In this document: one piece after another, positions 25,747 through 34,794 of the stretch
Layout: each line of letters starts with the position of its first letter
Position numbering within the stretch: position 1 is the stretch's first letter
Origin: Ureibacillus massiliensis 4400831 = CIP 108448 = CCUG 49529
GTDB lineage: Bacteria; Bacillota; Bacilli; Bacillales_A; Planococcaceae
DNA length: 64,000 bases
Direction: 5' to 3'
Assembly (NCBI RefSeq): GCF_000772965.1
Contig: NZ_JPVQ01000001.1
Location: 1 to 64,000, forward strand
Notes under the pieces: generated by a model
Told to the model about the DNA's origin: nothing
What the model saw: the letters and a program-made list of their open reading frames with translations, nothing else
Database searches by the model: none
Position numbers and translations under genes: made by a program

Positions 25747-27138
25747 TTAATCATCACTTTCATGAAATTTTTTAATTACTTGAATTGCCAGTTCATAAAT
25801 AATTAGAAGCCCTTGCTCTAACTGATCGTCAGAAGCATAGGCATAGGAAAGTCGAATATGGTAAGCGTCCTTTGGCTCGTATATATAACCAGGATTAATC
25901 AATACTTTGTGTTTCAAGCTTTTCATAAAGAATTCTGTTGTTACAATTGGATCGTTAAATTTAAGCCAAATATAAAAGCCGCCTTTAGAAGATTTCCATG
26001 AGGCAATACCAGCAAAAAATCGCTCAAGCAAATTCTCCATTAAATATGCACGTCGTTTTAATTCGTCTCTTAACTGTTCAATATGTTTCTCGTATAATCC
26101 GGAGGTTAACCAATAGTGAACGATTTCCTGTGAAATAGCGCTAGAGCCGTAATCCAGCTGCATTTTAATATCAGCCAAGCGTTTGATAACAGGGGTAGGT
26201 GCGACTACCCAGCCGATACGAAGTCCAGGACTGAGAGTTTTTGATACGCTCCCAATATAAATAACTTGTCCAGTTGTATCAAACGATTTTAATGCAGGTG
26301 TTGGTGAATCAAAGGATAATTCAAAATATACATCGTCCTCAATAATCGGTAGCTGCAAGGATTGGCACATAGCATAAAAGGATTCCTTTTCTTCTATAGT
26401 CCAAATCCCACCAGTTGGATTGTGAAGAGTTGGGATGGCGTAATATATCCCTTGACGTTTTCTGAGAAGCGGTTGAATTACTTTTTTAACTCGTTCATCC
26501 TGATGAATACTTTGCATTTGCATACCAAAAGATTGAAAAGGATGAACTGAATTTAAATAAGAAAATTCGTCCTGAAATACAATGGAACCAGTTTCAAGTA
26601 ATCCGAGGGCAATTAATTGTAATGCCTGCAATCCACCAGAAACGATGCAAATATTATCAGGTGTTGTTTTAATACCGCGTTTCAATAAATAATCACAAAG
26701 GGCAATCCGTAACTTAAGACTTCCTTGTGGAGAGGAATACCCCATTGCTTTACCTTCAAATTGCAATTGCTGCAAAGAAGCATGAATTTCTTCGGTAGGT
26801 AATAATGAAGGGGAGAGCTCGCCAGTACTCAGCCTAATAACAGTGTCATTCTGTTCGAATTCATTTATTAGCTGAATGGTTTGATAATTAGGCTTATGAA
26901 TACTTGATTCAATGTATCTTTGCCAATTAGGTTGTTTTTGCTTTAAGAGTATATTCCAAGAATCATTTGATACATATGTACTTGAGCCAACCTTTGAAGA
27001 TAAGATTCCATCTGCTTTTAATTCATCAATTGCTTCCTGTACCGTACTTCGATTTACTTCAAATGAAAGGGCAAGTTGTCGTTGTGCCGGTAGCTTTGTT
27101 CCGATTGGCCATTGACCTGTTACTATTTGTTCCGTCAT
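25747..27138 (-). CDS. MocR-type GntR/aminotransferase regulator, 5' end interrupted
   Basis: A 463-codon frame with a GntR winged helix (GTKLPAQRQLALSFEVNRST, about residues 13-32) fused to a class I aminotransferase-like PLP domain. The PLP lysine lies in GSVSKTLSPGLRIGW, near residue 290. MocR proteins sense PLP and an amine and often control vitamin B6 or amino acid genes. The natural start seems to be ATG at 27198 behind GAGGGGG. From there the frame reads M-N-stop-KPNRSLPISLSKQIVDW, that is, TGA (27192-27190) where homologues have Trp. The ATG at 27138 is the first in-frame start after it and has no ribosome site; it would lose the first DNA-binding helix. It is probably a recent pseudogene or a crippled regulator of the divergent lysE-type gene. 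Confidence 0.8.
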   Translation of the reverse strand: MTEQIVTGQWPIGTKLPAQRQLALSFEVNRSTVQEAIDELKADGILSSKVGSSTYVSNDSWNILLKQKQPNWQRYIESSIHKPNYQTIQLINEFEQNDTVIRLSTGELSPSLLPTEEIHASLQQLQFEGKAMGYSSPQGSLKLRIALCDYLLKRGIKTTPDNICIVSGGLQALQLIALGLLETGSIVFQDEFSYLNSVHPFQSFGMQMQSIHQDERVKKVIQPLLRKRQGIYYAIPTLHNPTGGIWTIEEKESFYAMCQSLQLPIIEDDVYFELSFDSPTPALKSFDTTGQVIYIGSVSKTLSPGLRIGWVVAPTPVIKRLADIKMQLDYGSSAISQEIVHYWLTSGLYEKHIEQLRDELKRRAYLMENLLERFFAGIASWKSSKGGFYIWLKFNDPIVTTEFFMKSLKHKVLINPGYIYEPKDAYHIRLSYAYASDDQLEQGLLIIYELAIQVIKKFHESDD

Positions 27139-27301
27139 CCAATCAACAATTTGCTTTGAAAGACTGATTGGAAGTGAACGATTTGGCTTTCAATTCATCA
27201 AGAAAACCCCCTCGGAAATTGGCTGGATTTATTCCCATCCAATTGGACCTTTTTCTTTAGTTATATCACAGTTATGATATGGAAGAAAGGAGGGAGAGTA
27301 G

Positions 27302-27916
27302 GTGGAACCAATTCTTCATGGCATCATATTAGCATTTGGACTTATTTTACCTTTAGGTGTACAAAATGTTTTTGTCTTTTCTCAAGGAGTCACACAACCA
27401 CGATTCATAAAGGCACTCCCAGCAACTATAACCGCATCAATTTGTGATACGATACTAATCTTGTTAGCGGTGTTAGGAATATCAATGATTGTTTTGCAAT
27501 TCGAATGGATCCGACTCATCTTACTAGTTGGAGGGATTCTATTTTTACTGTATATGGGAAAGGTTATATGGCAGTCAGGGGCAGCAAGCTTAGAGGGAAA
27601 AGATGCATTGCCAATCAAAAAGCAAATTCTATTTGCACTTTCCGTTTCCTTATTAAATCCGCATGCATTGCTTGATATAATCGGAGTTATTGGAACAAGT
27701 GCAATCAAATACAATGGACAAGATCAGCTATTATTTATGGTAGCTTGCATCGTGGTGTCATGGATGTGGTTTTTTGGGTTAACGATTAGCGGTGCGTTTT
27801 TAAAGAAAATGCAAATTCCAAATAGGGTATTTATTTTGTTTAATAAATTATCAGCACTTTTTATATGGGGGACAGCCGTTTATTTATTGGTAGGCTTATT
27901 TTATTTCGAACATTAA
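27302..27916 (+). CDS. LysE-family amino acid exporter
   Basis: A 204-residue membrane protein with about six helices. The family N terminus contains FGLILPLGVQNVFVFSQG, and SLLNPHALLDIIG lies mid-protein. LysE-type proteins export basic or neutral amino acids from the cytoplasm. It starts at GTG with AAGGAGGG upstream. It is divergent from the MocR-type gene, which would normally be its regulator. AATTGG elements 24 nt apart (27217 and 27241) in the shared promoter region could be MocR half-sites, but that is weak. Confidence 0.88.
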   Translation: MEPILHGIILAFGLILPLGVQNVFVFSQGVTQPRFIKALPATITASICDTILILLAVLGISMIVLQFEWIRLILLVGGILFLLYMGKVIWQSGAASLEGKDALPIKKQILFALSVSLLNPHALLDIIGVIGTSAIKYNGQDQLLFMVACIVVSWMWFFGLTISGAFLKKMQIPNRVFILFNKLSALFIWGTAVYLLVGLFYFEH

Positions 27917-28031
27917 AGAAATTGTAGAAGTAAGTGATAAGAAAAAGGGAAAAAGAGAAAAAGAGTAATTAAAAACATCATAAAAAAGCGCATTACTAAA
28001 CTCTTTTAGGCGCAGGTGTTTAAAAAGAGAA

Positions 28032-28232
28032 CTAATAATTACAAAGCTTTTTCGCATCCTTTTTCTTTAAACCTCTTCTATGCATCTCTTGCTTAATAAG
28101 GGCTAAAAACTTTTTACATTCAAAATAATGATTTAAATCATATAATGACTGTCTTTGTTTTTGTTTGTATAGTTTCTTTTCTTTTTTATATTTCATATAA
28201 AGATTTGCTAGTTCTTTATTCGTAAGTTTCAT
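28032..28232 (-). CDS. Small basic protein, unknown
   Basis: A 66-residue, very lysine-rich protein, probably helical (MKYKKEKKLYKQKQRQSLYD region), containing a lone FECKKF. I start it at ATG 28232 because AGGTGAG precedes it by about 5 nt; a GTG at 28241 overlaps that site. No recognised family. It lies downstream of another small gene on the same strand. The charge suggests nucleic-acid or envelope binding, but that is speculation. Confidence 0.5.
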   Translation of the reverse strand: MKLTNKELANLYMKYKKEKKLYKQKQRQSLYDLNHYFECKKFLALIKQEMHRRGLKKKDAKKLCNY

Positions 28233-28394
28233 TTGTCTCACCTATTTTATATATTAAACAACTAGTGATAAAAATCAATAAATTAATAGTTCTGTGGAGA
28301 AATTGTCGATTTTTAGTAAAGATTTTTTTGTAATGGTAAAAAAGATTGTTCAAATAATTTTGAGTAATATATCGTTTCTCATCTGAGAAGGGTT

Positions 28395-28577
28395 TCAATT
28401 TTCATTAAATAACTCTCGTTCATCATATTTGACTACATCATAATCTTCAAGAATTGTACTGTAGTCATATCCTTTATCATTCATGATCTCTTCTAAATAG
28501 GATTTACATTCGTTCAGCTGGCTTTGCATGTTGTTTAGCATTAAATACATATTATACAAAGTCTTTTCTTCATTCAT
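28395..28577 (-). CDS. Small helical acidic protein, unknown
   Basis: A 60-residue protein, probably one long helix (NEEKTLYNMYLMLNNMQSQL) followed by an acidic tail. It contains a heptad-like pattern of Met/Leu and resembles small coiled-coil proteins of Bacillales. ATG 28577 is chosen because GAGG lies 8 nt upstream; the preceding ATG codons crowd the ribosome site. It is followed on the same strand by the small basic gene at 28032-28232. No function can be assigned. Confidence 0.55.
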   Translation of the reverse strand: MNEEKTLYNMYLMLNNMQSQLNECKSYLEEIMNDKGYDYSTILEDYDVVKYDERELFNEN

Positions 28578-28693
28578 CATCATCACCTCAAATTCCTTCT
28601 ACATATACAGAATGCCCTTTTTGCCTATTTTTATGATGGTTTGTTTAATCATACTAATAAAGGGAAAGTTAAAAATCAAATCATATTAAAAAG

Positions 28694-28716
28694 CCCCTAT
28701 CAATATTTGATAGGGG
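28694..28716 (-). terminator. Terminator of the NSS transporter gene
   Basis: A 10-bp perfect stem (28694-28703 with 28707-28716, 3-nt loop) has a T-rich tract on the minus strand. It lies 14 nt beyond the stop of the transporter gene. Confidence 0.85.
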
Positions 28717-28730
28717 TGCTTTCAAATTCA

Positions 28731-30065
28731 TTAAATAATGTTTATAACATCTAAAAATACGATGATTATCACGAGTGGGATAATATAGCGTAGTAAATAG
28801 TACCAAACTTCAAAAAGTAAACTAAACTTCGATTTGTTAATTAGTTCACTCTTCAAGACATCCTTTTTCATTTTATAAGATACAAAAATAGAAATAAGGA
28901 AAGCGCCAGTTGGTAATAAAATATTACTTACTAAATAATCTGCTGCATCAAAAATACTTTTCCCGAAAATCGAGATATCTGCCATTATTCCATAGGACAA
29001 TGCGGATGGAATGCCGACTAAAAAGACGAGGATTCCAATAATCCAAGCATTTCGGTTTCTCGTATTTTTCCCTTTTGTCACAACTGCAACAACAATTTCT
29101 AATAATGAAAAAGCAGAAGTAAGGGTTGCAAATAAAAACAGAATTAAGAAAATCAATAAAAATAAATTCCCAAACACCATTTGCTCAAAAACAGATGGTA
29201 AAACGATAAATAATAGGCCAGGACCAGCTGTTGGTTCATAGCCTAAAGAAAATACAGCTGGGAATATGGCAAGACCTGCGAAAAGAGAAATAAATAAATT
29301 CATGCCAACGATGGATACAGCTGGCTGGATGATGCTTTCATTTCTTTTTAAATAGGAAGCGTAAGTCACCATAACAGAAACCCCCACACTTAATAAGAAG
29401 AACGATTGTCCCAAAGCAAACAAAATACTTTCGGAATTAAGTTTTGAAAAATCGGGATTTAGGAAGAAACTTACGCCCTCCATTGCATTATCAAGCGTTA
29501 GAGAACGGAATATTAAAATGATAAATAGAACAAATAGGGTAGGCATCATAAATTTACTTGCCTTTTCAATTCCTGACTGAACACCTTTTGCTACAACAAA
29601 TATTGTGATCAAAAGGAAAATAGCTTGTCCACCAACAGCAAGTAAAGAATCAGATACTGAACTATTGAAAAGCGTTTCATAATTAACGTCGCCACGACCA
29701 ATTTGGCCAGTCAAACCATAAAATACATATTGTATAACCCATCCACCAATAACGCTATAAAAAGATAATAAAATAAAACAGGTCACAACCCCTAAATATC
29801 CGATGTAGTGCCATTTAGTGTTTGGTGCAATTTTTTTGTAGGCAGAAATGGCATCCTTTTGTGTACTTCTACCAATAATAAACTCCGAAAGTAACAAAGG
29901 TAACCCAATTAAAAGGGAGAACAAAACAAATAATAAAATAAATGCGCCCCCACCACTTGTTCCAGTGACATAGGGCAATTTCCAAATAGCACCAAGCCCA
30001 ATAGCAGAACCAGCAGATGCTAAAATAAAGCCGATCTTTGAAGACCACTGATCTTTATGTTCCAA
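28731..30065 (-). CDS. Sodium-dependent amino acid transporter (NSS/SNF family)
   Basis: A 444-residue protein with about 11-12 membrane helices. The NSS start pattern [24 protein letters not shown] contains the unwound helix-1 sodium site. The glycine-rich [10 protein letters not shown] segment and later [20 protein letters not shown] are also typical. NSS proteins import amino acids such as leucine, tryptophan or glutamate with sodium. It is monocistronic with its own terminator. A TGTNAN7TNACA box (30102-30118) ends 37 nt before its start codon region, suggesting repression or activation by TnrA/GlnR in response to nitrogen. The substrate is not predictable. Confidence 0.92.
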   Translation of the reverse strand: MEHKDQWSSKIGFILASAGSAIGLGAIWKLPYVTGTSGGGAFILLFVLFSLLIGLPLLLSEFIIGRSTQKDAISAYKKIAPNTKWHYIGYLGVVTCFILLSFYSVIGGWVIQYVFYGLTGQIGRGDVNYETLFNSSVSDSLLAVGGQAIFLLITIFVVAKGVQSGIEKASKFMMPTLFVLFIILIFRSLTLDNAMEGVSFFLNPDFSKLNSESILFALGQSFFLLSVGVSVMVTYASYLKRNESIIQPAVSIVGMNLFISLFAGLAIFPAVFSLGYEPTAGPGLLFIVLPSVFEQMVFGNLFLLIFLILFLFATLTSAFSLLEIVVAVVTKGKNTRNRNAWIIGILVFLVGIPSALSYGIMADISIFGKSIFDAADYLVSNILLPTGAFLISIFVSYKMKKDVLKSELINKSKFSLLFEVWYYLLRYIIPLVIIIVFLDVINII

Positions 30066-30101
30066 AAGTTAATCCTCCTCATGTTGTTAAAATTAGATGC
30101 T

Positions 30102-30118
30102 TGTAACTGTTAATTACA
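30102..30118. promoter_or_regulatory. TnrA/GlnR-type box upstream of the NSS gene
   Basis: TGTAACTGTTAATTACA fits the core consensus TGTNAN7TNACA exactly, though the central bases fit the extended consensus poorly. It is 37 nt upstream of the transporter start on the minus strand. Confidence 0.5.
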
Positions 30119-30153
30119 AAGAAGTATGTATAGTGAAGATGGTTGTAAAAAAC

Positions 30154-30217
30154 AAAAGTCACAGCTAGTAAGATGTGAACTAATTGAAGTACCACCATCT
30201 AAAAGCATGTGACTTTT
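30154..30217. other. Structured element in the NSS upstream region
   Basis: An imperfect long hairpin with a 10-bp outer stem (30154-30163 with 30208-30217) and shorter inner pairings. Read on the minus strand it contains GGTGGTAC and ends in a T run. It might be an end-of-transcript structure or part of a leader RNA. The rest of the 30066-30503 gap shows nothing else beyond the TnrA-type box. Confidence 0.4.
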
Positions 30218-30503
30218 TAAATAAATTTTGCAATTTAACTATCTCAGTTGAGAAAAATCAAAGTTGAAATTCGTCAAAATCATTGTAGTAGCTTCCACCA
30301 ACTATTAATGTTATTTCAGTAATTTATAGTCCAAAACATTTTAAGACATACTTTTTTAATATAGAAAATATTAAGAGAATTTTAGGTGTAAGTCAATGTA
30401 ATACCTAAAAAATATGAATAATATAAAATAATATCACAGTATTTGGGAAGAAGTGTGAGTTTATGCAATAATAATTAATACAATATACTTGGAGGAACTT
30501 TTG

Positions 30504-30845
30504 ATGACGATTAAAAAAATTACACCTGAAGAGTTGTATGAGAAATTCGCTACAGATGAAAAGGTAGTAGTGTTAGATGTAAGAGATGAACAAAAGTACA
30601 ATGACTACCATATTGAAGATAGGAATGTAGAAAGTTTAAATATACATAAAACAAAAATTTTTAAATTAGCTGAAAATGAAGAAATAGAAATGAATACCTT
30701 ACCAAAAGAAAATGAAATTATCGTAACCTGTACAACAGGTAATTCTGCAACGAAATGTGCAACCATTCTTTCAGAGCATGAATATGATGTAGTTATTTTG
30801 GAAGGTGGTATTACAGCGTGGAAGGAGTACTTGAGAACGAGATAG
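30504..30845 (+). CDS. Single-domain rhodanese
   Basis: A 113-residue rhodanese-fold protein. The DVRDEQKYNDYHIEDRN segment (CH2A-like) is followed by the active-site loop CTTGNSA with its cysteine near residue 76. It would carry persulfide sulfur or act as a thiosulfate sulfurtransferase in the cytoplasm. ATG 30504 is used because GGAGG lies 8 nt upstream; the TTG at 30489 lies upstream of and overlaps that site. It stands alone, about 500 nt before a serine acetyltransferase gene on the same strand, so a shared sulfur role is possible. A terminator lies 127 nt downstream. Confidence 0.85.
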   Translation: MTIKKITPEELYEKFATDEKVVVLDVRDEQKYNDYHIEDRNVESLNIHKTKIFKLAENEEIEMNTLPKENEIIVTCTTGNSATKCATILSEHEYDVVILEGGITAWKEYLRTR

Positions 30846-31344
30846 ATTAATGGCTTGTAGGAAATTTATATCAAATATTGGTTTTTAGTGCTATTCTACA
30901 CTTATCAATGTGGATTCTATTTAACTTAAAGTGTTATAATCAAAAAGTACTTTATCACCTGAATTGCAGGAAGGCAGCTTATAAATATATAAGCTGCCTA
31001 TTTTTTATGTATTATTTTAGTTTTGCAAAATAATAACGATATAAAGCTTCCTTCTTAATGAGAGACTCAAAATAAAAGAGCATAGGATCTCTATTTTTAA
31101 TGTACGTTTACTATTGATAAGTGTAATTATATAATGTGATTTAAAACGATCAAATTTGTATAAACAAATAATTGGTATCTCACCTATTGTTGCGATTATA
31201 CTTGTCTTAAGATTAGCAGAATCCAATTACTTGATTCTAAATAATGAGATAAAAAGTAATGACAGAATTTCATAAGTTTACATAAATAAAGGATATGCGT
31301 CATATATCAAGTTTGGTACAATTTTTGATGAGGGGGAAGGAACA
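30846..31344. other. Intergenic region with rhodanese terminator
   Basis: About 500 nt. It contains a clear terminator (30972-31005) and the promoter region of the serine acetyltransferase gene. I see no T-box or SAM riboswitch signature in it. A minus-strand frame at 31017-31226 lacks a ribosome site and is not credible. Confidence 0.5.
30972..31005 (+). terminator. Terminator downstream of the rhodanese gene
   Basis: A 12-bp stem (30972-30983 with 30988-30999) and a 4-nt loop are followed by ATTTTTT. Confidence 0.8.
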
Positions 31345-32247
31345 ATGAAATTAAATGATTGGTTAAATAATGAAATACTTAATGTTGCAAAATCACTTGA
31401 AGATGTGCATAAAACGTATTTTTCTATTGATAAGTCGATAGGGTTTGAAGGGCAAGAAACGATTTATAAAATATTACAAAATTTCCGTTCTGCACTTTTC
31501 CCATGCGTGTGTGATAAACACGTTGATCCTGAAACGAGAGTCAATGTAAATATAGGAAATAAATTAAGAACTTCTGCTTTAGATTTAAGAGACTTAATAG
31601 AAAAAGTTCTGATAAATAATAATAGTATACAAGAAAAAGAGGCTAGTTCTAGTGCTGACGAGATTGTCATTGATCTGATTAATCAATTCCCGAGAATCCG
31701 TAAAGTTTTACAAACTGATATAGAAGCAGCCTATAATGGGGATCCTGCAACAACTTCAACAGAAGAAATATTATTTAGTTATCCATCAATACTAGCAATT
31801 AGCATACATAGAATTGCAAATGTACTATACAATTCTAATGTGCCAATCATTCCAAGGATTATGTCCGAATACGCCCACCAGTTAACGGGTATTGATATAC
31901 ACCCTGGTGCATCAATAGGGGAATACTTCTTTATTGACCATGGCACAGGTGTCGTTATTGGTGAAACTTGTACTATTGGTAAGAATGTGAAGATTTATCA
32001 AGGTGTTACGCTAGGGGCTAAAAGTTTCCCGCTTGATGAAGATGGAAATCCCATTAAAGGGATTAAACGTCATCCTGACATAGAAGATAATGTAGTAATT
32101 TATGCAGGGGCAACGATTCTTGGTGGGGATACAAAAATTGGGCACGACTCAGTCATCGGGGGTAACATTTGGCTGACTCAATCAGTACCGCCTTTCTCAA
32201 GAGTTTATCAAAGCCAACCATCACCAAAAATTAAAAACGATCAATAA
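31345..32247 (+). CDS. Serine O-acetyltransferase
   Basis: A 300-residue protein with a helical N-terminal half and a C-terminal left-handed beta-helix of hexapeptide repeats. TGIDIHPGASIGEYFFIDHG and VVIGETCTIGKNVKIYQGVT are diagnostic of serine acetyltransferases. The N-terminal extension is longer than in short CysE of Bacillus (about 217 residues), as in EpsC/SatA-type enzymes. It makes O-acetylserine from serine and acetyl-CoA for cysteine synthesis. It starts at ATG behind GAGGGGGAAGG. No cysK is adjacent. A hairpin terminator follows directly. Confidence 0.92.
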   Translation: MKLNDWLNNEILNVAKSLEDVHKTYFSIDKSIGFEGQETIYKILQNFRSALFPCVCDKHVDPETRVNVNIGNKLRTSALDLRDLIEKVLINNNSIQEKEASSSADEIVIDLINQFPRIRKVLQTDIEAAYNGDPATTSTEEILFSYPSILAISIHRIANVLYNSNVPIIPRIMSEYAHQLTGIDIHPGASIGEYFFIDHGTGVVIGETCTIGKNVKIYQGVTLGAKSFPLDEDGNPIKGIKRHPDIEDNVVIYAGATILGGDTKIGHDSVIGGNIWLTQSVPPFSRVYQSQPSPKIKNDQ

Positions 32248-32254
32248 ATATTTA

Positions 32255-32284
32255 AAAGCCGGGGTGAATTGTCACCTCGGCTTT
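32255..32284. terminator. Bidirectional terminator
   Basis: A 13-bp stem with one G-U pair (32255-32267 with 32272-32284) and a 4-nt loop, followed by T-rich sequence between convergent genes. Confidence 0.85.
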
Positions 32285-32318
32285 ATTTTATAAATAAACA
32301 CTTCTCAAGGAAAATGCG

Positions 32319-33014
32319 TTATGTTTCTTCCATTTTTAAACAGAAAAATCCCTCATCTTCTGACCATTCTGCGTATAAAACATCTTCAGCTTTTGAGATT
32401 TTCTTTTTCTCCAGCTGATTGAAAAGCCAGTTTTCATCAAATCCGGCTTGTTTTAAATTATCTTGATCCACAATCCCGTCACTAATTATTGTAATAGGAA
32501 GGTAGACAGCTTTTTGTTTCAATTTTAAATCATCAATAGTAGGAGATGAGTACTTCGGTTTTCTAATCACGCTAATGAGTCCATTTGGTTCTAATATTAA
32601 ATATTCCACTTCACGGATCGAAAAAATATCCTTTTGTTGTCGTAACATTTGCTGTAATTGGTTAATATCCAAGTGATTTGATTTCAGTTCATCTCGATCG
32701 ATATGACCTTTTCGAATTATAATTGATGGGTTACCTTCAAAAGTACTTCGAACTCCTCTAAATTTTTGAGTTAATCTTTCCACTATAAAAATCAATAAAG
32801 TCCATATGGATAATGCTATTAATATATTCCATATATATATTTCATGATCGTAAACACTGTTTCCTAATAATTCACCGAGCACGATTGCCGAAATAAAATC
32901 AAATGGTGTAAGTTGTGAAATTTGCGTTTTCCCTAAAATTTTTGTTGCAATGAGTAATGCAATGAATCCGATAACAAGCTCTAAAACCGTTTGTCCAATA
33001 TTTTCAATGACCAT
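32319..33014 (-). CDS. DUF421 membrane protein, YetF-like
   Basis: A 231-residue protein with three N-terminal helices (up to about residue 80) and the segment GKTQISQLTPFDFISAIVLGE. A cytoplasmic beta-rich domain follows, with RKGHIDRDELKSNHLDINQL and PLEPNGLISVIRKP-like elements. This is the YetF/YrbG-type DUF421 pattern. Members influence spore germination or general membrane physiology; the biochemical role is unknown. It starts at ATG behind AGGTGG. It is transcribed separately from the downstream lactate-permease-type gene on the same strand. Confidence 0.88.
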   Translation of the reverse strand: MVIENIGQTVLELVIGFIALLIATKILGKTQISQLTPFDFISAIVLGELLGNSVYDHEIYIWNILIALSIWTLLIFIVERLTQKFRGVRSTFEGNPSIIIRKGHIDRDELKSNHLDINQLQQMLRQQKDIFSIREVEYLILEPNGLISVIRKPKYSSPTIDDLKLKQKAVYLPITIISDGIVDQDNLKQAGFDENWLFNQLEKKKISKAEDVLYAEWSEDEGFFCLKMEET

Positions 33015-33163
33015 GATCTTTCCACCTCAATTGAAAGCATTCATTGTCATAGTATAGCCAACAATAGCAATAGAAAATCTCATTATGTAAGGATAATCAT
33101 AGGACTAAACAACCGAATTGAAGTTACAGAAGTATTTTCCGCTTACTTTGGAAATCAATGCAA

Positions 33164-34648
33164 TCAGCTAATAATGATCCAACCAAGCATCATAAAGGCA
33201 ACAATTAAAAGGGCGCCAGCAACAATTAATAAAATTTTTCTTAAAAGTATGTGCTCTTTCGAAGGGATCCCGCATATTGAAACACCAAGAGCAACACGAG
33301 CCGGACTTGCCATTGTGGCGTGGGAGGCACCGACATTTTGTCCGTAAGAAATAATTTCTGGAGGAATGCCGACGCGAATTGCCGTTTCCGTTTGCAATTT
33401 TATAAACATCGCATTTGAACCAGTGCTACTACTCGTCAAGAAACCTCCAATTCCACCTATAAAAGGTGAGATAAAGAAAAAGGCTGTGCCAAAAGCAGCG
33501 CCTGTCACATTAGCTAGAATGGCTGTCATTCCCGCCTCGCTCATCATTTCAGAGATTCCAATAAATGCCGTTGTAGAAATCATAAAGGGTACCCATTGAA
33601 CAACCGTTTTCTTCATCGATTCAATTACGATTTGTTTTGAAATCTTAAAGAGAACGATAGTGATAATACTCGTAATCAATAGCCAAAATCCTGGAGAATA
33701 GAAGAGGGCCATTGTAAAAGAAAGAGATGGAAAACGAATAACACCAAAGGACATGAAAAAATCCTTTATGGGCGTCCATAATCTAGTAATGAAAATGAAG
33801 GCAGTTAGGATGATATAAGGGCTAATGGCTTTTATTAAAGGTAAAGCATTGCCAATATTGCTCTTATCAGTAGGTTTCTTTAAAGTGCCTTTCATTAATA
33901 CAAAGCCCAATCCTGTAGTAATAAATGAACTCAATACACCGGCTAATTCCACGCTCACAAAGGCATTAAAAAAAGTGATACAAATGGAGAAGGAGAAAGA
34001 AAATAGAAGTATTTCTTTCCATTTTGTTTTTATTGCTATTTTTCCTCCAGCAATAAAAACGGCAACAACGATAATGTATATAAAAACAGGTATGCTTAAT
34101 AGGGCTGAGCCTATTCCGAATGCTTGTAGTGGAACACTAATTAGCTCTGCGCCAATTACAGTACCTGTTGCAAGCGCCCCCCAAGGAACAGCTAGTAAGC
34201 TGATAAGTCCTAATAAAACTGACTTCATAGGATCAAACCCTAAAGCCATAAAAATCGGAGTAACCATCATAAACGCAATACCAAATCCACTTGTTGACTC
34301 TAGTAGTGGAGACAAACCGACTACTAATGTAAGGACTTGAAGAATTCGATCATTCGTGGCATGTGAAATAGACGTTGCAATCGATTGGATTGCTCCGATA
34401 TTGTTCATCAAATGGAATAAAAAAATGCCAAAAAACAGGATATAGGCTGCAATGAATGAAATAAGCACACCTTTTAAAGAAGAAAGCATAATTTGATCAG
34501 CTGTTAAGTGAAAATTGGGAACGAGCCAAGTAATTATCATTGTAAATAAAAAGGAAAAAACCCCTGCTCGTAAGGTGGTTTGCTTCAGAAAAAATAAAAA
34601 TATAATAACTGCTAAGAGAGGCAGTAATGCTATGAAAAAGTACATCAA
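33164..34648 (-). CDS. L-lactate permease family transporter (LctP-like)
   Basis: A 494-residue membrane protein with about 13 helices. LctP-type segments include LVVGLSPLLESTSGFGIAF and GGIGGFLTSSSTGSNAMF. The family imports lactate or glycolate with protons. It is shorter than the classical LctP (about 540) but complete. It starts at ATG behind GAGGAGAA and is divergent from an HTH-cupin regulator gene 146 nt away, which probably controls it. Since several unrelated carboxylates are carried by this family, lactate itself is not assured. Confidence 0.85.
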   Translation of the reverse strand: MMYFFIALLPLLAVIIFLFFLKQTTLRAGVFSFLFTMIITWLVPNFHLTADQIMLSSLKGVLISFIAAYILFFGIFLFHLMNNIGAIQSIATSISHATNDRILQVLTLVVGLSPLLESTSGFGIAFMMVTPIFMALGFDPMKSVLLGLISLLAVPWGALATGTVIGAELISVPLQAFGIGSALLSIPVFIYIIVVAVFIAGGKIAIKTKWKEILLFSFSFSICITFFNAFVSVELAGVLSSFITTGLGFVLMKGTLKKPTDKSNIGNALPLIKAISPYIILTAFIFITRLWTPIKDFFMSFGVIRFPSLSFTMALFYSPGFWLLITSIITIVLFKISKQIVIESMKKTVVQWVPFMISTTAFIGISEMMSEAGMTAILANVTGAAFGTAFFFISPFIGGIGGFLTSSSTGSNAMFIKLQTETAIRVGIPPEIISYGQNVGASHATMASPARVALGVSICGIPSKEHILLRKILLIVAGALLIVAFMMLGWIIIS

Positions 34649-34794
34649 TTTCTCCTCATTCCCCTTGTATAATTTGAGACTAATTGATAAACTATTTAAA
34701 AATTTACTATAATGGATTATTTTCCACTATAAGAGTAATGAATATTTAAGTCAAGGGAATTTTTTACTTAAGTAGAATTTGAGGTGCACAAGCG

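Noticed and set aside
28216-28398. Minus-strand 60-codon frame between the two small genes
   Set aside because: It overlaps the better-supported basic protein gene and lacks a ribosome site.
30154-30217. T-box leader upstream of the NSS transporter (GGTGGTAC on the minus strand)
   Set aside because: Only part of the T-box core matches, no specifier stem was found and the element is not followed by an independent terminator before the gene.
31017-31226. Minus-strand 69-codon frame
   Set aside because: No ribosome site and AT-driven composition; it lies in the serine acetyltransferase upstream region.
33366-34340. Plus-strand frames opposite the lactate-permease-type gene
   Set aside because: They are mirror frames of a membrane-protein gene, Ile/Lys/Pro-rich and without ribosome sites.
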